Below are positions 60,706 through 64,000 of a stretch of DNA of 64,000 nt, piece after piece. This DNA comes from Episyrphus balteatus (Eukaryota; Arthropoda; Insecta; Diptera; Syrphidae). The notes under the pieces are model-generated. The model was given only the letters and a program-made list of their open reading frames with translations, was not told where the DNA came from and made no database searches. Numbering within the stretch: position 1 is the stretch's first letter; the number at the start of each line of letters is the position of its first letter. The DNA lies in contig NC_079136.1 in the NCBI RefSeq assembly GCF_945859705.1, positions 76,880,867 to 76,944,866 of the forward strand, given 5' to 3'. A program made the position numbers and the translations under genes.

Positions 60706-61274
60706 CTAAAAATATAAATTAAATTATTAGTTATTTTTCGAGTAGAAAGTACGGTATAAAAAGCAAAATTATTATATTAATTAAATAAAAACCATTCTTT
60801 TAATTGAAAAAAAGAAAACAATTTTCACACTTCGTTAAAAAAAAACATGTCTGCAGTTTTAGTGATCTAAAATTTGTTAAGTTCATTATTTATTAGTACT
60901 ACAAATAATGTTTGTTATTCGTCACGCAGTTTCAAACTTTTCTTGAACCATAGTATTACCTTTCAAACAACATCGTAGGTAGTCCAAATCCGCAGAACAA
61001 TTAGGAGCAAGCGAAAAAAGTTGTTTATCTTTTTTAAAAATATAAAAGAAAATCATATGAAAATACTAGTCACTTTCCCAACGAGTGATTTTATTTCTTA
61101 TAGTCATATACTCATTTCATTGCTAAAATATTTTATATAAATTAAATTGATGATTTAATGATTTAATTCTGGTAAAATTGTGAATCGCTTATTTTGAGTA
61201 ATAGTAAAAACATTCAAAATTTTTGTTTTCATCAGGTTTAGACCGATATGAAATTTTAAGTAAGGAAAAAATAA

Positions 61275-61740
61275 AATGCACGGGCATTTAAAAAACCATA
61301 AAATACGTTTTTCAAAGAATTAAAACAGTACCTAATATCAAATTGAGCTCTAAAACAAGTATGCAGTTTTATTTGTTTTATTAAGATGCATTTAAAAAAC
61401 AAAATCAAATTCGTTAGAGACGATTTTAAAAAAAGTTGTTAAATAAAATTGGTATGCCCGTTTTCGAAAATTTGATAAAAAAAAAAATCAAATTTTTTTT
61501 TTTTAATCCAAAAATAATTTGTTTTCAAAATTTTACTTTTAATAATTCATATTTAAATTATATAAATGCTTTTTTATAATTTTTTTTTTAAATTGAATTT
61601 GTAGCTTGCCAGAAAGTCAGATTTGAAAAAAAAAACGGTTTCAAACAAAAATTTTCTTTTCAAAAGATAGACCTTGCCTAAAAACTAATTCATACTTGAA
61701 TTTTTTTTAAACAAAATCGTTGGAGCCGATATTAAATTTT
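61275..61740 (+). repeat. Dispersed repeat ACTGGGTCGCAC family, copy E (diverged)
   Basis: Contains AATGCACGGGCATTTAAAAA, then ACAAGTATGCAGTTTTATTT, AAAATCGTTGGAGCCG and poly-A/T tracts in the order of copy B. The ACTGGGTCGCAC start and the CAGA tail are lost. Confidence 0.65.
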
Positions 61741-62035
61741 AAGTGAATAAAAAAAAAATGAGAATACTATTCAAATATGCAACTGGTGTAGACACAAGCT
61801 GCATTTGAAGACATGCAAATTTACTGAATTTCAAAAAAGTGTTGAATTGAATATTGAAGATAAAAAAAACTCGCTCTGTAGAAACTTCGCTATTTCGTAT
61901 CATTTTAAATATGCGTTCCTCTTTGTTCATCCTTGTAATTATCATTATTTTTGTAATAAAATATGTCTACACAATAAATTAAACCACATTATTTGTTGTT
62001 CACTAATAAAAATTGTATTTTTTTTTTCATTTCAG

Positions 62036-62760
62036 ACCTGCGGCAAGGTCTGTCTTGAGAAGAAGTTTTAAAAATGATGGAGAATAGAAAGAAGACGAGC
62101 CCAGTTGAACCTCCCAAAAGCCAAATCAGAGTAAGAAGGAGAGAAACGAAACAACTCCATCTCAGAGGCAAGAAGTTGAAAAGACCCAAAAATGCAACAC
62201 ATCGCGGTATTTCTACCAAAAAGCAATGGGCAAGAGAACAGGAAGGCTTTTGCTCTTACACAAGCTCAAAACGAAGAACTGTAAGTCCAGATCTGGAGGG
62301 TGCTGAAAAGTACGGCAGAAGAAAAAAGGCCACTTATGGTGTCAAGCATTGATGCCAAGTCGGCCGTGGTTAAGTCGCCTGAGGCCAAGTTAACCGAGGC
62401 TATAATGAAGGTCCATCATGAATTTCTCTATAAATTCGGCAAAATTGAAAAGAAAACCATCAGGGCCTTATTCCTTCTATGAAACTGAAAAATCAGCATC
62501 CAAAGGGACCTTAGCAATAAAAACGCTAGATGTTTTCCTTTTCCAACTGCAAACTCCTTAACCCAACATACCAAGTGAAACCCCTCTGCCAACCCCTTTT
62601 AATCACTGAACAATCTTCCCTATCCGGCAGCCAGACAAAATCACTAAATCTCATGGTTTTGGAAAAGGCGAAGATATGGAGGGAATGGACCTCGCCTTGA
62701 GTCAAACCGGGTCAGACTTGCTTCCCACTGAAGCAGTTAACTGCAGCAAAAAAATTAAAA
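62036..62760 (+). pseudogene. Unrecognised basic open frame, probable mobile-element relic
   Basis: Plus-strand frame 62074-62352 gives a 92-residue, very basic protein (VRRRETKQLHLRGKKLKRPK, HRGISTKKQWAREQEGF, SKRRTVSPDLEGAEKYGRRK); an overlapping frame at 62300-62482 continues with AKLTEAIMKVHHEFLYKFGK. Base composition is richer in G+C than the surrounding intron, and a pyrimidine tract with CAG precedes it. It resembles the basic ORF1/gag part of non-LTR retroelements in character only; I do not recognise a family. It could also be a decayed gene on the opposite strand. Confidence 0.4.
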
Positions 62761-62871
62761 TAATGACAAATATTCTCGAAATACATAAATCTTAATTTCC
62801 GTTGCTTTTTTTAACTTACAAATTTCACTTCTTTCTATTTCTTGAAATGAATAATTCTTTATAATATTTAC

Positions 62872-64000
62872 CCGGCATTCCCGGTCCTCCTTGTGGCATT
62901 TGAGTTTCATCATGCGATGATCTCCGTCTCATTCGCAGCTCCTCTCTAGACAAACCATTTGGTACATTGTTAGCAGCTGCAGCTGCAGCAGCTGCCGCTG
63001 AAGCTGCTTGTCTCGATTGTGCTTGATGTTGTAAGAGAGCAGCTGCTGCTGGTGACACGGGAGTATTTCCTGTATGCGGAACCATTGGATTACCAATACC
63101 AACACCTCCCATTAATTGCTGTCGAATATGTTCACGAAATTCATTACTCAACGGCATTGGGCCTTGTGATACATTACCAACAGCATTTGTCGGTCCCATT
63201 TGATATTGCTGCTGTTGCTGTTGTTGCTGCTGTTGTTGTTGATTGCGAAAACGACTATATTGAAGCTCAAGTGGTAAATTACGATCTAAAGATCTCATAT
63301 GATGCTCAATATTTCCACGAGCATTATTATGATCCATTTGGCCAGAATTTATATGAGAATTCTGACGAAGCTTTACTTCTTCATTACATCCTGATGGGGC
63401 CATTTGGCCAACTCCACCACCAACCTTATTTTCATTAAGTTTAAGCTGTTCCAAATTTCTTTCCCAACCACGAATTTGATTGAGAGCACCTGTTGGACGA
63501 TGTACAACACCTCCTCCGCCGCCAAGACTCTTAAAATCCATGGGAAAATTCGAATGAGGAATTGCAGCTTCCAAAGATCTTAAATTCATTTGCTCTTGCA
63601 TAGCCCGTTCCATATTACGAAGACCACTCTCAATACCACGAAGAGCATCTTCTGAACCATATTCCTCGGTGGGTGATTGTCGTATTTTATTTGTTGCTAA
63701 TGGAACAGAAATTGGCCCTTTTATTTTGACTTCGGAAGCACCAACTAAAGCTTCAGCATTTAACTGACCGAAATTTTTCGTATTTGTTAGCACAACCGAA
63801 GTTGGTTCCATAGGATAGTCAAAAGGATTTGTGCTCTTTTCGATTGATGGAATTGAGGGTGGCGGACCACCACCCGATTTATTAGCAAATTTCACATTAG
63901 GTAACGGAGAATTCTTAGCGCTCGTAATTGGTTTTTGTGGCAGTGGTGGTGGTACTCGATTAGATAGCGATGCAGCTACTTCTGGCGGTATTTGTTTTAA
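62872..64000 (-). CDS. Dys: Dys large linker exon with polyQ and polyA runs (5' end outside window)
   Basis: The frame is open from the window edge (first base of a Leu codon at 64000) to a GGGTAAAT donor at 62870-62871, giving 376 codons plus one base. The single G left joins the TC of the next exon to make Val. The protein is low-complexity: VPPPLPQKP near the start, an NPF motif (TNPFDYP), Gly-rich stretches, a run of 12 Gln coded by mixed CAA/CAG at about 63200-63240, and an Ala-rich run near 62970-63000. Weak helical segments (GIESGLRNMERAMQEQMN) could be spectrin-like. In flies this lies in the rod of the long forms; it may also belong to a Dp205-type isoform whose first exon would be upstream. 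Its own 5' end cannot be judged. Confidence 0.9.

Larger units (their letters stand above)
60706..62871 (-). other. Dys: Dys intron, 2.2 kb
   Basis: Holds repeat copy E (61275-61740) and an unusual GC-richer stretch with an open frame on the opposite strand (62036-62760). 60706-61274 shows nothing. Confidence 0.8.
1313..64000 (-). other. Dys: Dystrophin gene (Dys), 3' two thirds, minus strand
   Basis: This span is one gene read on the minus strand. Twenty-one exons can be placed from open frame, GT donors, AG acceptors and matching phases, plus two alternative first exons. The joined protein follows fly dystrophin: polyQ-containing linker, spectrin-type repeats, WW, EF-hand pair, ZZ finger, coiled coil. 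Dystrophin is a cytoplasmic, membrane-linked scaffold that joins actin to the dystroglycan complex. The actin-binding N-terminus and early rod are not in the window and must lie upstream (beyond base 64000). The gene's last exon is probably below base 1. Gene identity is near certain from the WW-EF-ZZ block; isoform names are by analogy with Drosophila. Confidence 0.97.

Noticed and set aside
63019..63438. 139-residue plus-strand frame over the linker exon
   Set aside because: Antisense shadow of the dystrophin exon, rich in residues read from repeated CAA/CAG and GCN codons.

Overview
The window is a piece of an insect, almost certainly fly (Diptera), nuclear genome. It is AT-rich, has long introns full of decayed DNA transposons, and carries one host gene on the minus strand: dystrophin (Dys). 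Splicing the minus-strand open segments at GT/AG sites gives a continuous protein, phase-consistent at every junction, that follows fly dystrophin in order: linker exon with polyQ and polyA runs, spectrin-type repeats, WW domain, EF-hand region, ZZ zinc finger and C-terminal coiled coil. I found no second host gene, tRNA, rRNA or CRISPR array.

Layout, in transcription order from high to low coordinates. 64000-62872 is part of a large exon open at the window edge. 60705-58168 holds five small spectrin-repeat exons. A 28 kb intron (58167-29905) follows, in which 42930-40678 is a large alternative first exon matching the neural Dp186-type isoform. 29904-26849 holds four spectrin-repeat exons. 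An 18-20 kb intron follows, containing a second alternative first exon (8918-8376, Dp117-type) with a TATA box at 9032-9039. 6509-1313 holds eleven exons for the last repeat, WW, EF hands, ZZ and coiled coil. The reading frame at 1313 meets a plausible splice donor, so the true C-terminus probably lies in an exon outside the window. Both alternative first exons end in phase 0 and join the same acceptors used by the long form, so full-length, Dp186-type and Dp117-type proteins share one C-terminal module. That module links dystroglycan (WW-EF-ZZ) to dystrobrevin and syntrophin (coiled coil).

The introns hold the rest. There are Tc1/mariner relics (3.5, 24, 26.3, 30-31.6, 32.8 and 43.5 kb), a hAT relic (52.8 kb), a LINE reverse-transcriptase relic (49.7-50.5 kb) and an unusual set of fold-back structures. 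The latter include two near-perfect palindromes (12.55-13.94 and 37.63-39.33 kb), a 1.35 kb element with long inverted ends, a 9-bp target duplication and a nested palindrome (22.46-23.81 kb), and two copies of a Foldback-like element whose ends are arrays of a CAAAATTCTGCTTTT-type unit (14.4-15.5 and 39.7-40.5 kb). A dispersed repeat beginning with ACTGGGTCGCAC occurs five times, once with an expanded 8-bp minisatellite (49211-49382).

The main points for a second look are the alternative C-terminus, the internal repeat and overlapping upstream ORF in the Dp186-type exon, and the cluster of hairpin-forming elements transcribed inside Dys introns. Nothing here is clearly a new biological system. 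The 22.46-23.81 kb element and the Foldback-like arrays are the best candidates for undescribed mobile elements.
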